A stretch of DNA of 5,686 bases from an uncultured Actinomyces sp. (GTDB lineage: Bacteria; Actinomycetota; Actinomycetes; Actinomycetales; Actinomycetaceae). This document shows positions 5,456 to 5,686 of the stretch, piece after piece. Position 1 is the first letter of the stretch; each line of letters starts with the position of its first letter. The position numbers and the translations under genes are program-made. A model generated the notes under the pieces. That model was given only the letters and a program-made list of their open reading frames with translations, was not told the origin of the DNA and did no database searches. The stretch is taken from contig CALEXZ010000025.1 in the NCBI GenBank assembly GCA_937926195.1, positions 1 through 5,686 on the forward strand, written 5' to 3'.

Positions 5456-5525
5456 GACGGTGGGGGCAGCGGGGGCGGAGGCCGCGTGCGCGCAGCGTGA
5501 CGTGATGCAGTGCACGGAGCGCGGA

Positions 5526-5555
5526 TTGGTGCCCTTGGCGCCGACCCGATAAAGT
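5526..5555 (+). promoter_or_regulatory. tRNA-His promoter
   Basis: TTGGTG at 5526-5531 and TAAAGT at 5550-5555 are separated by 18 bp and resemble a sigma-70 promoter (TTG of the -35, TANNNT of the -10). Transcription would begin near 5562, about 25 bases before the mature tRNA. This makes the tRNA independent of orn. Confidence 0.55.
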
Positions 5556-5562
5556 TCCCCTC

Positions 5563-5582
5563 GTTGCGAGCGCGCTCGCGAC
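5563..5582 (+). other. Leader hairpin/palindrome just before tRNA-His
   Basis: GTTGCGAG (5563-5570) pairs with CTCGCGAC (5575-5582) over 8 bp including one G-U pair, around a CGCG loop. The centre is a perfect 14-bp DNA palindrome, GCGAGCGCGCTCGC (5566-5579). It lies between the predicted transcription start and the mature 5' end, four bases upstream of tRNA position 1. It may be a processing feature of the pre-tRNA or a protein-binding palindrome. Confidence 0.5.
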
Positions 5583-5586
5583 AGTG

Positions 5587-5662
5587 GTGGCTGTAGCTCA
5601 GTTGGCAGAGCGCTTGGTTGTGGTCCGAGAGGTCGCGGGTTCAAGCCCCGTCAGCCACCCCA
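5587..5662 (+). tRNA. hisT: tRNA-His (anticodon GTG)
   Basis: A full cloverleaf can be drawn. The acceptor arms are GTGGCTG (5587-5593) and CAGCCAC (5652-5658), 7 perfect pairs. The D-arm is GCTC/GAGC with an AGTTGGCA loop. The anticodon arm is CTTGG/CCGAG (one G-U pair) with the loop TTGTGGT, which puts GTG at positions 34-36. The T-arm is GCGGG/CCCGT with the loop TTCAAGC. The discriminator is C73 (5659), followed by an encoded CCA (5660-5662). The base before position 1 is G (5586) and can pair with C73, giving the extra G-1 that histidyl-tRNA synthetase requires. It reads CAC and CAU codons. Confidence 0.97.
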
Positions 5663-5670
5663 CGAAGGAA

Positions 5671-5686
5671 CCGCGAGATCCCGCGG
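5671..5686 (+). terminator. Possible start of tRNA terminator at the window edge
   Basis: CCGCG (5671-5675) can pair with CGCGG (5682-5686) around a 6-nt loop, 8 bases after the CCA end. The window stops here, so the full stem and any U-tract cannot be judged. Confidence 0.3.

Noticed and set aside
1..5686. CRISPR array, insertion sequence, transposase, integrase, toxin-antitoxin or defence genes
   Set aside because: No regularly spaced repeats, no terminal inverted repeats flanking a transposase-like frame, and every substantial real frame is assigned to a housekeeping or cell-wall family.

Overview
This 5.7 kb window is very GC-rich (roughly 70%, judged by eye). It shows actinobacterial habits: GC-biased third codon positions, GTG starts, leaderless-type TANNNT promoters directly before start codons, GC hairpins without U-tracts, and an orn to tRNA-His arrangement. 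The proteins look like those of Actinomyces/Schaalia-type Actinomycetota, but genus assignment is inference. Everything present belongs to ordinary chromosomal (core or near-core) gene families. I see no mobile element, CRISPR array, phage gene or clear sign of transfer.

Layout. Positions 1-366 hold the 3' third of leuB (3-isopropylmalate dehydrogenase), followed by a hairpin at 433-466. A promoter-like TAGGCT at 565-570 then drives, probably as a leaderless transcript, ilvE (577-1746, branched-chain aminotransferase) and 34 bp later cimA (1781-3442, (R)-citramalate synthase). Tandem GC hairpins, including an 18-bp stem, separate cimA from a convergent gene. That gene, 3566-4432 on the minus strand, is a secreted NodB-type polysaccharide deacetylase with a Tat-like lipoprotein signal and a Ser/Thr/Pro-rich linker. 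A 359-bp non-coding divergent region (4433-4791) carries several small inverted repeats in the deacetylase leader. On the plus strand follow orn (4792-5424, oligoribonuclease) and tRNA-His(GTG) (5587-5662), the latter with its own promoter and an 8-bp leader hairpin.

How the genes work together. CimA makes citramalate from pyruvate and acetyl-CoA. Isopropylmalate isomerase (not in the window) and LeuB can then convert it to 2-oxobutyrate, and IlvE performs the last transamination to isoleucine, valine and leucine. The cluster therefore suggests a threonine-independent isoleucine route sharing LeuB with leucine synthesis. Orn finishes RNA decay by hydrolysing di- to pentanucleotides, and the deacetylase probably edits cell-wall glycan. 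The most useful second-look items are the two leaderless promoters, a 9-bp direct repeat spaced exactly 50 bp across the ilvE promoter, the structured deacetylase leader, and the tRNA-His leader palindrome. I did not find a convincing new system.
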